Numbered from the stretch's first letter, positions 1-11,000 are shown. The stretch is DNA of 64,000 nt from Pseudomonas fluorescens (GCF_002022275.1 NZ_MSDF01000014.1:1-64000); one strand, 5' to 3'. A program made the numbers and translations. Notes: generated by a model not told the origin, from the letters alone.

Positions 1-152
1 ACCAACTCCTTCTGGGCTTCGATGAACTGAAGCAACTCGCTGTCGAATCTTGCGTAACTCTTTGTTTACCAAGGAGTTTTCCGTTTCGACTGCGCCGGAA
101 GTGGGGCGAATTATAGACAGATATAAAACGCCGTCAACACCTAATTTCAGTT

Positions 153-1352
153 TTATTCGGATTTGAGCGTAATACGCGCAAATGCCTTCTTGCCGGCCTG
201 GCAAACGTGAGTCGCGCCCAGCTCGTATATAAAGGTGCGATCCACAACCTCACCATCTATACGCACACCACCGGAACTCAACAGGTCACGTGCAACCGCC
301 GAGTTCTTCACCAGGCCTGCCTTATTAAGGACAGCAGCAATCGGCATTGCTTCCGCAGCGCTCAGCTCGATCTCCGGCAGATCGTCCGGCAGCTCGCCAT
401 CCTTCATACGGTTACCCGCAGCACGGTGAGCGTTCGCCGCAGCCTCTTCACCATGGAAGCGCGCTACGATCTCTTCAGCCAGCTTGATCTTCACGTCACG
501 CGGATTGGCACCCGCCTCTACATCAGCACGCAGCGCATCAATCTCATCCATCGAGCGGAAGCTCAACAGCTCGAAGTAACGCCACATCAGCGCATCCGGA
601 ATCGAGACAAGCTTGCCGTACATTACGCCCGGCGCTTCCTGGATACCGACATAGTTACCCAAAGACTTGGACATCTTCTTGACGCCATCCAACCCTTCCA
701 GCAACGGCATGGTCAGAATGCACTGGGCCTCTTGCCCATACGCACGCTGCAGCTCGCGCCCCATCAGCAGGTTGAACTTCTGATCGGTACCGCCCAGCTC
801 AACGTCCGCGCGCAATGCGACCGAGTCATACCCCTGAACCAGCGGGTAAAGGAACTCGTGAATAGCGATTGGCTGATTGGTGGAGTAGCGCTTATCGAAG
901 TCATCACGCTCAAGCATGCGCGCAACGGTGTACTGGGAAGTCAGGCGAATGAAGTCAGCCGGCCCCATCTGGTCCATCCAGGTGGAGTTGAACGCCACCT
1001 CGGTCTTGGCCGGATCAAGAATCTTGAATACCTGGGTCTTGTAGGTCTCGGCATTGTCGAGAACCTGCTCACGGGTCAGCGGCGGACGCGTTGCGCTCTT
1101 GCCACTCGGATCACCGATCATCCCGGTGAAGTCACCTATAAGGAAGATGACCTGATGCCCCAGCTCCTGGAACTGACGCAGCTTATTAATAAGCACGGTA
1201 TGACCCAGGTGCAGATCCGGCGCCGTCGGATCAAAGCCGGCCTTGATACGCAGGGGTTGGCCACGCTTGAGCTTTTCGATCAGCTCAGCTTCGACCAACA
1301 GTTCTTCCGCACCACGTTTTATCAGCGCTAGCTGCTCTTCAACCGACTTCAT
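153..1352 (-). CDS. tyrS: Tyrosyl-tRNA synthetase
   Basis: Cytosolic class I aminoacyl-tRNA synthetase that charges tRNA-Tyr with tyrosine. The 399-residue protein shows the class I signature HLGH in an N-terminal context ([14 protein letters not shown]), the tyrosine-pocket region LGGTDQKFN, the KMSKS loop ([10 protein letters not shown]) and a C-terminal S4-type RNA-binding segment ([13 protein letters not shown]). I start it at the ATG giving MKSVEEQ, because the 15 codons upstream do not resemble the family and the protein then has the usual length. It is transcribed divergently from the M23 peptidase gene. In P. aeruginosa an rRNA operon lies beyond the tyrS 3' end; here only 152 bases are visible on that side and no rRNA is seen. 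Confidence 0.97.
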   Translation of the reverse strand: MKSVEEQLALIKRGAEELLVEAELIEKLKRGQPLRIKAGFDPTAPDLHLGHTVLINKLRQFQELGHQVIFLIGDFTGMIGDPSGKSATRPPLTREQVLDNAETYKTQVFKILDPAKTEVAFNSTWMDQMGPADFIRLTSQYTVARMLERDDFDKRYSTNQPIAIHEFLYPLVQGYDSVALRADVELGGTDQKFNLLMGRELQRAYGQEAQCILTMPLLEGLDGVKKMSKSLGNYVGIQEAPGVMYGKLVSIPDALMWRYFELLSFRSMDEIDALRADVEAGANPRDVKIKLAEEIVARFHGEEAAANAHRAAGNRMKDGELPDDLPEIELSAAEAMPIAAVLNKAGLVKNSAVARDLLSSGGVRIDGEVVDRTFIYELGATHVCQAGKKAFARITLKSE

Positions 1353-1561
1353 AACAGACCCGCAAGGCTCAGATTCAAAAGGGAACCAACCATACAAGAT
1401 CAGGGACTAATTACAAGTTTTGCCCTGCGCACGGACACCGTTCAGCAAGCCCAGCGTTCGCGAGCTTGCACCACAGATGATTTGGTTATATTTTATACAG
1501 TTATTTCATCTTCATCATGTCATTCATCTTTTCCATTTCATCTTCAAAGTCAAAATTACTT

Positions 1562-2974
1562 ATGACCACAGAACCGTCTAAAGCGCCGCCGCTTTACCCG
1601 AAGACCCACCTGCTCGCTGCAAGTGGTATCGCCGCTCTTCTCAGCCTGGCACTCCTGGTATTCCCTTCCAGTGACGTAGAAGCCAAACGAACATCCCTGA
1701 GCCTTGACCTGGAAAGTCCAGTTGAACAACTGACACAAGATCAAGACGCTTCCGACGCGCAACAAGCCACAAACGCACCAGCAGAATCCCCGTTTGCACA
1801 GATAGAAAGCACGCCCGAAGACACTAAACAGGCCGCTGAGGAACAGCCTGCACCGGCCGTCGCCAAAAACCCTCAGCACCGCGAAGTGATCGTGGCCAAA
1901 GGCGACACACTCTCAACGCTGTTCGAGAAGGTCGGCCTGCCCGCCGCTACTGTTAATGAGGTGCTGGCCAGCGATAAACAAGCCAAGCAGTTCACTCAAC
2001 TCAAACATGGCCAGAAGCTTGAATTTGAACTGACACCCGACGGCCAGCTGAACAACCTGCACAGCAGCGTCAGCGACCTTGAAAGCATCACCCTGACCAA
2101 AGGCACCAAAGGGTTTGCCTTCAACCGCGTCACCACCAAACCGGTGATGCGCTCCGCCTACGTGCACGGCGTAATCAACAGCTCGCTGTCGCAGTCTGCT
2201 GCCCGCGCCGGCTTGTCCCACAGCATGACCATGGACATGGCCAGCGTGTTTGGCTACGACATCGACTTCGCCCAGGACATCCGCCAGGGTGACGAATTCG
2301 ACGTGATCTACGAGCAGAAAGTCGCCAACGGCAAAGTGGTCGGCACCGGCGCCATTCTTTCCGCGCGCTTCACCAACCGTGGCAAGACCTACACCGCCGT
2401 TCGCTACACCAACAAACAAGGCAACAGCAGCTACTACACCGCCGACGGCAACAGCATGCGCAAGGCATTCATTCGTACGCCGGTGGACTTCGCCCGCATC
2501 AGCTCGCGTTTCTCCATGGGGCGCAAGCATCCCATCCTGAACAAAATCCGTGCCCACAAAGGCGTCGACTATGCTGCCCCGCGTGGCACGCCAATCAAGG
2601 CGGCAGGTGATGGCAAGGTGCTGTTGGCTGGCCGTCGTGGCGGCTATGGCAATACCGTGATCATCCAGCACGGCAACACTTACCGCACGCTGTATGGCCA
2701 CATGCAAGGCTTCGCCAAGGGCGTGTCGACCGGCAGTAACGTGAAGCAAGGCCAGGTGATTGGCTATATCGGCACCACTGGCCTCTCCACCGGTCCTCAC
2801 TTGCACTATGAGTTCCAGGTCAACGGCGTCCATGTCGACCCGCTGGGCCAGAAACTGCCAATGGCTGACCCGATCGCCAAGGCTGAACGCGCGCGCTTCC
2901 TCCAGCAGAGCCAACCGTTGATGGCACGCATGGACCAGGAGCGTTCCACCCTGCTGGCTTCGGCGAAGCGCTGA
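1562..2974 (+). CDS. LysM/M23 peptidoglycan endopeptidase, membrane-anchored
   Basis: Predicted cell-wall DD-metalloendopeptidase of the M23 (LytM) family, 470 residues, acting in the periplasm. A single hydrophobic segment near residues 17-36 (HLLAASGIAALLSLALL) anchors it. A low-complexity Gln/Ala/Glu stretch follows, then an OapA/LysM-like segment (VIVAKGDTLSTLFEKVGL) and a C-terminal M23 domain with zinc-ligand motifs HKGVDYAAPRGTP and GPHLHYEF. I chose the ATG giving MTTEPSK; an in-frame ATG 45 bases upstream adds a peptide unlike the family. It ends 3 bases before anmK, so the two are probably cotranscribed. That pairs a wall-cutting enzyme with a recycling kinase for its products. Close relatives are MepM and ShyA-type endopeptidases. 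Confidence 0.9.
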   Translation: MTTEPSKAPPLYPKTHLLAASGIAALLSLALLVFPSSDVEAKRTSLSLDLESPVEQLTQDQDASDAQQATNAPAESPFAQIESTPEDTKQAAEEQPAPAVAKNPQHREVIVAKGDTLSTLFEKVGLPAATVNEVLASDKQAKQFTQLKHGQKLEFELTPDGQLNNLHSSVSDLESITLTKGTKGFAFNRVTTKPVMRSAYVHGVINSSLSQSAARAGLSHSMTMDMASVFGYDIDFAQDIRQGDEFDVIYEQKVANGKVVGTGAILSARFTNRGKTYTAVRYTNKQGNSSYYTADGNSMRKAFIRTPVDFARISSRFSMGRKHPILNKIRAHKGVDYAAPRGTPIKAAGDGKVLLAGRRGGYGNTVIIQHGNTYRTLYGHMQGFAKGVSTGSNVKQGQVIGYIGTTGLSTGPHLHYEFQVNGVHVDPLGQKLPMADPIAKAERARFLQQSQPLMARMDQERSTLLASAKR

Positions 2975-4069
<1,095 letters not shown>

Positions 4070-4084
4070 ATCACAGACGGCAAA

Positions 4085-4120
4085 ACGCCGCTTGGCCTCA
4101 CAGCCAAGCGGCGTTTTTTT
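4085..4120. terminator. Bidirectional terminator between anmK and erpA
   Basis: A perfect 12-bp stem (left arm 4085-4096, right arm 4103-4114) with a 6-base loop is followed by seven Ts on the plus strand and preceded by four As, so it can also serve the convergent erpA transcript. Confidence 0.9.
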
Positions 4121-4144
4121 ATGCCTTGTGAATCAGGCTATCGA

Positions 4145-4495
4145 TCAGATCGAGAACGAAGACCCGCAACCACAAGTAGTGGTGGCATTCGGGTTCTTGA
4201 TCACGAAGCGCGAACCTTCCAGACCTTCCTGGTAATCCACCTCGGCACCTGCCAGGTATTGGAAGCTCATCGGATCCACAACCAGGCTTACGCCCTCGCG
4301 CTCGACAATAGTGTCGTCGTCGGCCACGTCTTCATCGAAGGTAAAACCGTACTGAAATCCTGAACAACCGCCGCCCGTAACAAATACGCGCAGCTTCAAG
4401 CGATCATTACCCTCTTCATCGACCAGGCTCTTCACCTTGTGCGCAGCACCGTGGGTGAATTGCAAAGCCGTGGGGGTGAAGGACTCAACGCTCAT
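4145..4495 (-). CDS. erpA: Iron-sulfur cluster insertion protein ErpA
   Basis: A-type carrier that delivers Fe-S clusters to apo-enzymes. The 116-residue protein carries the three conserved cluster-ligand cysteines: C44 (GGGCSGFQ), C108 and C110 (TCGCGSSF). The start giving MSVESFTP is preceded by a GGGAG ribosome-binding site; the longer frame upstream ([10 protein letters not shown]) lacks family similarity. It is convergent with anmK and lies downstream of argC on the same strand, but a hairpin separates it from argC, so it probably has its own promoter in that gap. Confidence 0.95.
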
Positions 4496-4616
4496 GCTGA
4501 TAATCTCCCGGCGTACCGCCGCCATATGCGTAATGGCGGGCATTATCCGCTTCTCCTAGAAAAGCGGTCAACTATTGTTACGGTATATCAATCTGCGTTG
4601 CCGCCATTAAAAACAC

Positions 4617-4641
4617 AAAAGGCCCGATCAACGGGCCTTTT
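4617..4641 (-). terminator. Terminator downstream of argC
   Basis: Inverted repeat AAAAGGCCCG / CGGGCCTTTT with a 5-base loop lies just past the argC stop. Read on the minus strand it is followed by further T-rich sequence, consistent with intrinsic termination before erpA. Confidence 0.8.
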
Positions 4642-4660
4642 GCGCATCAACACAGAACGC

Positions 4661-5695
4661 TTAAGGCAGCATGCCCGCGTGGGACAGGCCCAGCTTCTCG
4701 TCCAGGCCGAACAGAATGTTCATGTTCTGCACCGCCTGGCCCGACGCGCCCTTGACCAAATTATCGATGACGGACAGTACCACCACCAGGTCGCCATCCT
4801 GCGGACGGTGCACGGCAATCCGGCACACGTTGGCACCGCGTACGCTGCGGGTTTCCGGGTGGCTGCCGGCCGGCATTACGTCGACGAACGGCTCGTTGGC
4901 ATAACGCTTTTCAAACAGCGCCTGCAGATCAACCGAGCGATCAACCACGGTGGCGTAGAGCGTGGAGTGAATGCCACGGATCATCGGCGTCAGGTGCGGC
5001 ACGAAGGTCAGCCCCACGTCCTTACCGGCGGCGCGACGCAAGCCCTGGCGGATTTCCGGCAAGTGACGATGCCCTTTTACTGCGTAGGCCTTCATGCTTT
5101 CCGACGTCTCGGAGTACAACGAACCTACAGCCGCGCCACGACCGGCACCGCTCACGCCCGACTTGCAGTCAGCAATCAAACGCGAGGTATCCGCCAGACC
5201 GGCTTCGAGCAATGGCAAAAAGCCCAGCTGGGTGGCGGTTGGATAGCAACCCGGCACGGCGATCAGGCGCGCTTGCTGGATCTGCTCACGGTTGACTTCC
5301 GGCAGGCCGTAAACCGCCTCCTCCAACAACTCAGGCGCACCATGCGGCTGGCCGTACCACTTGGCCCACTCATCAGCATCCTGCAGGCGGAAGTCGGCGG
5401 ACAAGTCGATGACCTTGGTGCCCGCAGCCAGCAGTTCGCCAGCCAACGCATGAGCAACACCGTGCGGCGTGGCGAAGAACACCACATCACAGGCACCCAG
5501 GGTCTTGATGTCCGGCACGCTGAACGCCAGGCCGTCATAGTGGCCTCGCAGGTTCGGGTACATATCGGCCACGGCCAGTCCGGCCTCGGATCGGGAGGTG
5601 ATAACCACTACCTCAGCTTGCGGATGCTGAGCCAACAGACGCAGCAATTCGACACCGGTGTAACCCGTGCCGCCGACGATACCGACCTTGACCAT
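4661..5695 (-). CDS. argC: N-acetyl-gamma-glutamyl-phosphate reductase
   Basis: NADPH-dependent reduction of N-acetyl-glutamyl-5-phosphate to the semialdehyde, third step of arginine biosynthesis. The 344-residue protein begins [14 protein letters not shown], the dinucleotide-binding glycine motif, and carries the catalytic cysteine motif [11 protein letters not shown] and the C-terminal histidine region KGHRHLPEI. The 30 codons upstream of this ATG do not look like the family. argC is divergent from hemJ across about 136 bases. The standard non-fused argC length indicates an ordinary biosynthetic enzyme. Confidence 0.97.
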   Translation of the reverse strand: MVKVGIVGGTGYTGVELLRLLAQHPQAEVVVITSRSEAGLAVADMYPNLRGHYDGLAFSVPDIKTLGACDVVFFATPHGVAHALAGELLAAGTKVIDLSADFRLQDADEWAKWYGQPHGAPELLEEAVYGLPEVNREQIQQARLIAVPGCYPTATQLGFLPLLEAGLADTSRLIADCKSGVSGAGRGAAVGSLYSETSESMKAYAVKGHRHLPEIRQGLRRAAGKDVGLTFVPHLTPMIRGIHSTLYATVVDRSVDLQALFEKRYANEPFVDVMPAGSHPETRSVRGANVCRIAVHRPQDGDLVVVLSVIDNLVKGASGQAVQNMNILFGLDEKLGLSHAGMLP

Positions 5696-5831
5696 AAACC
5701 TGCCCTCAACGAACCCACTGGAAAGCCGTCGATAATAGGGGCCGTATCGTCCTGCGACAACCGTCAACGTGACGTGCGGGCGCATGAGCCACTACTATCT
5801 TCAGTTACCGTGAACCTGGGAATAACTAAAA

Positions 5832-6260
5832 ATGCTTTATCTATGGGTCAAAGCCTTTCATATCGTCAGCATTGTCTGCTGGTTTGCCGCGCTGTTTTAC
5901 CTGCCGCGCCTGTTCGTCTACCACGCGCAAAGCGAGGACACCGTCAGCAAGGAACGCTTCAGCCTCATGGAGCGCAAGTTGTACCGGGGCATCATGGGCC
6001 CGGCGATGATCGCCAGCCTGGTCTTCGGCATCTGGTTGATCTACCTGAACCCGAGCATTTTCCAAACCGGCGCCTGGATCCACGCCAAGCTGACCCTCGT
6101 GGTCGTGCTGATCGGCTACCACCACATGTGCGGCGCACAGGTAAAACGCTTTGCCCGTGGCGAAAACACCCGCAGCCATGTCTTTTATCGCTGGTTCAAT
6201 GAAGTGCCGGTTCTGATATTGCTGGCTATCGTAATTTTGGTCGTGGTCAAACCGTTCTAA
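5832..6260 (+). CDS. hemJ: Protoporphyrinogen IX oxidase HemJ
   Basis: Small integral-membrane enzyme (142 residues) that oxidises protoporphyrinogen IX to protoporphyrin IX in haem synthesis. It has four hydrophobic segments, an N-terminal AFHIVSIVCWFAALFYLPR stretch with the family's conserved histidine, the KLYRGIMGPAM motif and HAKLTLVVVLIGYHH. Length and sequence fit the HemJ family (formerly UPF0093). The flavin oxidoreductase gene starts 25 bases downstream, so cotranscription is likely. Confidence 0.93.
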   Translation: MLYLWVKAFHIVSIVCWFAALFYLPRLFVYHAQSEDTVSKERFSLMERKLYRGIMGPAMIASLVFGIWLIYLNPSIFQTGAWIHAKLTLVVVLIGYHHMCGAQVKRFARGENTRSHVFYRWFNEVPVLILLAIVILVVVKPF

Positions 6261-6284
6261 TTTCAATCACACGGGGTACCTCCA

Positions 6285-7247
6285 ATGTCGCTGCCCGCTC
6301 TGCTTGAACAACGTCTGCGCCTGCCTGTCGTGGTGGCGCCGATGTTTTTGATTTCCAACCCGCAACTGGTCCTCGCGTGCTGTCGCAATGGGGTGGTCGG
6401 GAGCTTCCCGGCGCTCAACCAACGCGAAAGCAGTGGTTTCAAGGCCTGGCTGGAAGAAATCGAAGCAGGCCTGGCGCAACTGGATAACCCCGCGCCGTAT
6501 GCCGTGAACCTGATCGTGCACAACAGCAACCCACGGCTGGAAGCTGACCTGGCGATCTGCGTCGAGCACAAAGTGCCGATCGTCATCACCAGCCTGGGTG
6601 CCGTTAAAGAGCTGGTGGACGCCGTGCACAGTTACGGCGGCCTGGTCTTTCATGACGTCACCACCCGACGCCATGCCGAGAAAGCGGCTGAAGCTGGTGT
6701 GGATGGGCTGATCGCTGTGGCTGCGGGCGCCGGTGGGCATGCCGGCACCTGGAGCCCGTTCGCGCTGATTGCCGAGATTCGCCAGTTCTTCGACAAAACC
6801 CTGCTTTTAGCGGGTTGCCTCAACCACGGCCACGAAGTTCTCGCCGCCCAATTGCTCGGCGCAGACCTCGCCTATTTCGGCACGCGGTTTATCGGCACCA
6901 CTGAAAGCCACGCCCCGGATGCCTATAAGGAGATGCTGCTCACATCGCGCGCCGCCGACATCGTGCACACTCCCGCTGTCTCCGGCGTGCCCGCCAGCTT
7001 TATGCGCCAGAGCCTGGAAAACGCCGGTTTCGACCTCGCCGCCCTGCAAGGTAAAGGCGAAGTCAACTTCGGTTCCAAGCTCAAACCGTTAAGCGACGAG
7101 GCCAAGGCCTGGAAAACGGTATGGTCCGCTGGCCAGGGCGTCGGTGAGATTGATGACCTTCCAGGCGTCGATGAACTCGTTGCACGCCTGGATGCCGAAT
7201 ATCGCAAGGCACGTGAGCACGCTGCGCAGTTACACTGGCCACGCTGA
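6285..7247 (+). CDS. NAD(P)H-dependent flavin oxidoreductase, nitronate monooxygenase family
   Basis: A 320-residue TIM-barrel FMN enzyme related to nitronate monooxygenases and enoyl-ACP reductase FabK. The FMN-phosphate region AAGAGGHAGTWSPFAL, including the family catalytic-site GGHAG, is present, as are the N-terminal LPVVVAPMFLISNPQLV and the FGTRFIGTTESHA motif. Its natural substrate cannot be told from sequence: nitronates, acyl thioesters or other electrophiles are all possible for this family. It follows hemJ by 25 bases and precedes the DUF805 gene by about 70 bases. Confidence 0.85.
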   Translation: MSLPALLEQRLRLPVVVAPMFLISNPQLVLACCRNGVVGSFPALNQRESSGFKAWLEEIEAGLAQLDNPAPYAVNLIVHNSNPRLEADLAICVEHKVPIVITSLGAVKELVDAVHSYGGLVFHDVTTRRHAEKAAEAGVDGLIAVAAGAGGHAGTWSPFALIAEIRQFFDKTLLLAGCLNHGHEVLAAQLLGADLAYFGTRFIGTTESHAPDAYKEMLLTSRAADIVHTPAVSGVPASFMRQSLENAGFDLAALQGKGEVNFGSKLKPLSDEAKAWKTVWSAGQGVGEIDDLPGVDELVARLDAEYRKAREHAAQLHWPR

Positions 7248-7314
7248 CACCGACAGGCCCGCCAAAGAGCCGGCCTGCATTTCTCCTTCCTGATCAAGTG
7301 ACAAGGATGCCCGC

Positions 7315-8277
7315 ATGAGCGACAACCGTTTCAAGATTGTGTTTGATGGGACCTTGCTCCCGGGTGTCGAAAGCACCACCGCCAAGCTCAACCTCGCCGA
7401 GCTGTTCAAAAGCGATGTCGCCGCCATCGAAAAGCTCTTCACCGGCCGCCCGGTTGCGCTCAAGCGCGACCTGTCGCGCAGCGATGCCGAAACCTACCTC
7501 ACTGCGCTGAAAAATGCCGGGGTTGATGCACGTATCGAAGAAGAGCAGCCGGTGGCCTTCAGCCTGGCTGAAACTCACGAGACCGATGCCGGCGCTTCCG
7601 ACTTCTCGCGTCCCGCCGCTTCGCCCTATGCGCCGCCACGTGCCGCGGTGGGTGAGTATCAAGACGAGTTCTCAACCCTCAAAGTGTTCACCATCCACGG
7701 GCGTATCGGTCGCCTGCGTTATCTGGCATGGACACTGGTGCTGACCATTGCGATGCTGGTCGCAGGCGGCATTCTTTCCACCGCAGGCTTCGCCATCGCG
7801 ACTGCTTCGCCCACGCTGGCTACTATTTTCGGCGTGCTGACGGGTCTGGCGTTGTTTGTTGCGATTGTCTGGGTCAGCGTGCAAATCGGCGTGCAACGCC
7901 TGCACGACCTGGGGTGGTCCGGCTGGTTGTACCTGCTGAACCTGGTGCCGCTGGTCAACAGCGTTTTCCCGATCTTGCTGCTGGTACTTCCGGGCAATTC
8001 AGGCGCCAACCAATACGGTCCTCCTCCGCCACGCAACTCCACAGCAGTGAAAGTGCTGGCTACCCTGTGGCTGGCGTTCATTCCGGTGCTGCTTGCCATC
8101 GTGGTCACACTGGGCATGAACGGCTACCTGAACCAGCTCGAAGCCAACATGGACAGCAGCTACGAAAGCAGCTCCATCAACGCGGATGACGACACCGACC
8201 AGAGCGTGATCGTTGATGAAGAAGCAGCGCAGAGTGCTGACGACACGGCCGAACCTGTAGACTCTCCGGAACAGTAA
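7315..8277 (+). CDS. DUF805 membrane protein with an N-terminal extension
   Basis: A 320-residue inner-membrane protein of unknown function. Residues 1-80 form a soluble segment (FKIVFDGTLLPGVES, then a helix-rich region on RSDAETYLTALKNAGV) that resembles an independent small domain. A linker follows, then a DUF805 region with GRIGRLRYLAW and about four membrane segments, with the family's RLHDLGWSGWLYLL and LLLPGNSGANQYGPPP motifs. The tail is acidic (DDDTDQSVIVDEEAAQ). DUF805 proteins are widespread and without a settled role. The gene lies in a run of same-strand genes and shows no sign of transfer. Confidence 0.8.
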   Translation: MSDNRFKIVFDGTLLPGVESTTAKLNLAELFKSDVAAIEKLFTGRPVALKRDLSRSDAETYLTALKNAGVDARIEEEQPVAFSLAETHETDAGASDFSRPAASPYAPPRAAVGEYQDEFSTLKVFTIHGRIGRLRYLAWTLVLTIAMLVAGGILSTAGFAIATASPTLATIFGVLTGLALFVAIVWVSVQIGVQRLHDLGWSGWLYLLNLVPLVNSVFPILLLVLPGNSGANQYGPPPPRNSTAVKVLATLWLAFIPVLLAIVVTLGMNGYLNQLEANMDSSYESSSINADDDTDQSVIVDEEAAQSADDTAEPVDSPEQ

Positions 8278-8341
8278 AGAAACGCCCGCCCGCCTGTGAC
8301 GCCTGTGTCACAGGCCCGGCGGCGTTGCGATGGAGAAAGGC

Positions 8342-9130
8342 ATGACCCGTTACGCTCTGATCACCGGCGCCTCCAGCGGCATCGGCCTGGCCTTGGCCGA
8401 AGCCCTCGCCCGTCGCGGCCGCAGCTTGATTCTGGTGGCCCGCCAGCGTGATCAGTTGGAAAGCATCGCAATCGAATTGACTCAGCGCTTCGGCGTCGAG
8501 GTGCTGTTTCGTGCCTGCGACCTGGGCGAGCCGCTGCGTTTGTCCGGGTTCTTGCTGGAACTTGAGGAAGGCGAGCGGCAGATCGACCTGCTGGTCAACT
8601 GCGCCGGCATGGGCACCAGCGGGCCATTCCTGGCCCAGGACTGGATGACCGAGCAGGACCTGATCGAAGTCAACGTACTGGCCCTCACGCGTATGTGCCA
8701 CGCCCTTGGCAACGCGATGGCCCTGCATGGCGGCGGGCAGATACTCAACGTGGCCTCGGTTGCAGCCTTTCAGCCTGGCCCCTGGATGAGCAGCTACTAC
8801 GCCAGCAAGGCGTATGTGCTGCACTTCTCCGAAGGCTTGCGCGAAGAATTGAAAACCAGTGGCATCAAGGTTTCGGTCCTGTGCCCAGGCCCGACGCGCA
8901 CCGCGTTTTTCGGCACCGCACAGATGGACACTGCCAAGCTCGACCGCAGCGCACAACTGATGCGCCCGGAAGAAGTCGCGCTCTATACCGTGCGCGCGCT
9001 GGAAAAAAACAAAGCCATCATCATTCCCGGTCGACGTAACCGCTGGCTGGCCTTTAGCCCGCGTTTCAGCCCACGCTGGCTGACCCGCAAGATCGCCGGC
9101 GCCATCAACAAAGCCTATCTCCCGCGCTGA
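8342..9130 (+). CDS. Short-chain dehydrogenase/reductase
   Basis: Classical SDR of 262 residues with the Rossmann motif TGASSGIG near the N-terminus, the NNAG-equivalent NCAGMGTSG, the catalytic serine in LNVASVAAF and the catalytic pair YYASK. The start giving MTRYALI follows GGAGAAAGG at good spacing; an ATG 12 bases earlier overlaps that site and is less likely. The substrate is unknown; the sequence type (DltE/YdfG-like, C-terminal RKIAGAINKAYLP) fits a broad-specificity oxidoreductase. It is followed 45 bases later by the HIT gene. Confidence 0.88.
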   Translation: MTRYALITGASSGIGLALAEALARRGRSLILVARQRDQLESIAIELTQRFGVEVLFRACDLGEPLRLSGFLLELEEGERQIDLLVNCAGMGTSGPFLAQDWMTEQDLIEVNVLALTRMCHALGNAMALHGGGQILNVASVAAFQPGPWMSSYYASKAYVLHFSEGLREELKTSGIKVSVLCPGPTRTAFFGTAQMDTAKLDRSAQLMRPEEVALYTVRALEKNKAIIIPGRRNRWLAFSPRFSPRWLTRKIAGAINKAYLPR

Positions 9131-9175
9131 CCGCGTGGGTAAACTCCCCTGCACTTTCACCATGGAGAAACAGCT

Positions 9176-9514
9176 GTGGATACTCTGTTCACCAAGATCA
9201 TCAACCGGGAAATACCGGCGAAGATCATCTATGAAGATGACCAGGTCCTCGCCTTCCACGACATCGCCCCGATGGCACCCGTGCATTTTCTGGTCATTCC
9301 GAAAAAACCGATCCGCACCCTCAATGACCTGACGGAAGAAGACAAAGCCCTGGCAGGCCACATCCTGTTCACTGCCCAGCGTCTGGCCGTGGAACAAGGC
9401 TGCGAGAAAGGTTTTCGCGTGGTCATGAATTGCAACGAAGACGGCGGGCAGACCGTTTATCACATTCATATGCACGTGTTGGGTCAGCGCCAGATGAACT
9501 GGCCGCCGGGCTGA
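9176..9514 (+). CDS. hinT: HIT family nucleotide phosphoramidase
   Basis: Histidine-triad protein of 112 residues, the usual HinT length, expected to hydrolyse AMP-lysine and other adenosine phosphoramidates. The N-terminal FTKIINREIPAKIIYEDD and the C-terminal triad HIHMHVLG are clear. Translation starts at GTG, preceded by GGAG at suitable spacing. It lies between an SDR gene and coq7, as in other pseudomonads. Confidence 0.9.
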   Translation: MDTLFTKIINREIPAKIIYEDDQVLAFHDIAPMAPVHFLVIPKKPIRTLNDLTEEDKALAGHILFTAQRLAVEQGCEKGFRVVMNCNEDGGQTVYHIHMHVLGQRQMNWPPG

Positions 9515-9631
9515 TACAGCCGCCACATTGGGTCGCGGCCGCAGGCTGCGACGCCATGCCCTTGACTCAGCGCAAACGCTTCACCCTCTCTTGCGGTAAA
9601 CTGGCCGCCGAGATTCTTCCCGGAGGTCAGC

Positions 9632-10279
9632 ATGACTACCCAACGTCACTACTCGCCGATTGATCGTCTGTTGCTGCAAGCCGACATGGCCATGCGCACG
9701 CTGTTGCCGTTCAGCGGCCAACCGTACCGCCCATCGCCCGCCATCGTGCAGCCGGACGCACAACTGAGCGAGACCGACACCCGCCACGTCGCCGGCCTGA
9801 TGCGCATCAACCATACCGGCGAAGTCTGCGCCCAGGCGCTGTACCAGGGCCAGGCGCTGACCGCCAAGCTGCCACAGGTACGTGCAGCCATGGAGCACGC
9901 GGCCGAAGAAGAAATCGATCACCTGGCCTGGTGCGAACAACGCATTCGCCAGCTGGGCAGCCACCCCAGCGTACTGAACCCGCTGTTTTACGGCCTGTCG
10001 TTCGGCATCGGCGCCGCCGCCGGCCTGATCAGCGACAAGGTCAGCCTGGGTTTCGTCGCGGCCACCGAGCATCAAGTGTGCAAGCACCTGGATGAACACC
10101 TGGAGCAACTGCCGGCCGAAGACGAAAAGTCTCGGGCGATTCTTGAGCAGATGCGCATTGATGAAGCACATCACGCAGACAGCGCGCTGGATGCCGGCGG
10201 TTTCCGCTTCCCGGCGCCGGTGCGGTTTGGCATGAGTTTGTTGGCCAAGGTCATGACCAAAAGCACGTACCGAATCTAA
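9632..10279 (+). CDS. coq7: Demethoxyubiquinone hydroxylase Coq7
   Basis: Di-iron monooxygenase that adds the C6 hydroxyl in ubiquinone synthesis, using 2-polyprenyl-3-methyl-6-methoxy-1,4-benzoquinone; it replaces UbiF in pseudomonads. The 215-residue protein has paired E..ExxH iron-ligand sets: [35 protein letters not shown] and [11 protein letters not shown]. The start ATG follows GGAGG at good spacing. A hairpin terminator lies directly downstream. Confidence 0.95.
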   Translation: MTTQRHYSPIDRLLLQADMAMRTLLPFSGQPYRPSPAIVQPDAQLSETDTRHVAGLMRINHTGEVCAQALYQGQALTAKLPQVRAAMEHAAEEEIDHLAWCEQRIRQLGSHPSVLNPLFYGLSFGIGAAAGLISDKVSLGFVAATEHQVCKHLDEHLEQLPAEDEKSRAILEQMRIDEAHHADSALDAGGFRFPAPVRFGMSLLAKVMTKSTYRI

Positions 10280-10285
10280 AAAGCA

Positions 10286-10312
10286 AAAAAGGGCGCCATC
10301 AGGCGCCCTTTT
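10286..10312. terminator. Terminator between coq7 and the convergent OsmC gene
   Basis: AAAGGGCGCC / GGCGCCCTTT stem with a four-base loop and A-rich and T-rich flanks; it can act in both directions between the two convergent genes. Confidence 0.88.
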
Positions 10313-10329
10313 CATTGGCCGATCCGCAA

Positions 10330-10752
10330 TCAGCCCAGCTCAATAATCTCGTAATCATGGGTGATCGCCACACCGGCCGCGCCGAGCATGATCGAGGCCG
10401 AGCAATACTTCTCTGCCGACAGCTCGATGGCACGCTTGACCTGAGCTTCCTTCAACGCCCGCCCCTTCACCACAAAATGCATGTGGATCCTGGTAAACAC
10501 TTTGGGATCTTCTGTGGCGCGTTCAGCTTCCAGAAAAGCTTCGCAGCTCTCCACCGCCTGGCGGGACTTCTTCAGGATGCTGACCACGTCGAAATTGCTG
10601 CAACCGCCGACACCCAGCAGGAGCATTTCCATCGGGCGTACACCCAGGTTACGGCCACCGGCTTCCGGCGGGCCGTCCATCACCACAACATGGCCACTGC
10701 CCGACTCACCGAGGAACATGGCCTCGCCCGCCCATTGGATGCGTGCCTTCAT
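10330..10752 (-). CDS. OsmC family protein
   Basis: A 140-residue OsmC/Ohr-fold protein of the YhfA branch. The two conserved cysteines are in GVGGCSNFDVV and within SAEKYCSASIML, the positions used for thiol peroxidase chemistry in OsmC proteins. Start at MKARIQW; the 14 codons upstream do not fit. Its neighbour across a 248-base gap is vfr, as in P. aeruginosa. The exact peroxide substrate is not known for this branch. Confidence 0.87.
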   Translation of the reverse strand: MKARIQWAGEAMFLGESGSGHVVVMDGPPEAGGRNLGVRPMEMLLLGVGGCSNFDVVSILKKSRQAVESCEAFLEAERATEDPKVFTRIHMHFVVKGRALKEAQVKRAIELSAEKYCSASIMLGAAGVAITHDYEIIELG

Positions 10753-11000
10753 CGCCCAGACTCCACTGCTAAAAAAGGGTCGCCAGCTTAGCACAGGCCC
10801 TCGAACCCGCAGCGCCTCTCATGAAAGCGATCAATGACAGCGTTTAGTCAGTAAATTCGCTGATCGAGTCAGAATGTGTCTGGTAAGCTGGCGCCAATTC
10901 AATGGCGCATTGCCATCCTTTGTACGGCGTGTATCAATGCTGATACCGCTGGATAAAAAATAACTCCAATTACACTGCGCAGTCTTTTCGGGATACAACC

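Noticed and set aside
1-152. Possible rRNA operon or gene next to tyrS
   Set aside because: In P. aeruginosa an rRNA operon follows tyrS, but these 152 bases contain no recognisable rRNA sequence or gene.
4439-6202. Plus-strand open frame of 587 codons across erpA, argC and hemJ
   Set aside because: It covers three real genes in the wrong frame or strand and has no family similarity.
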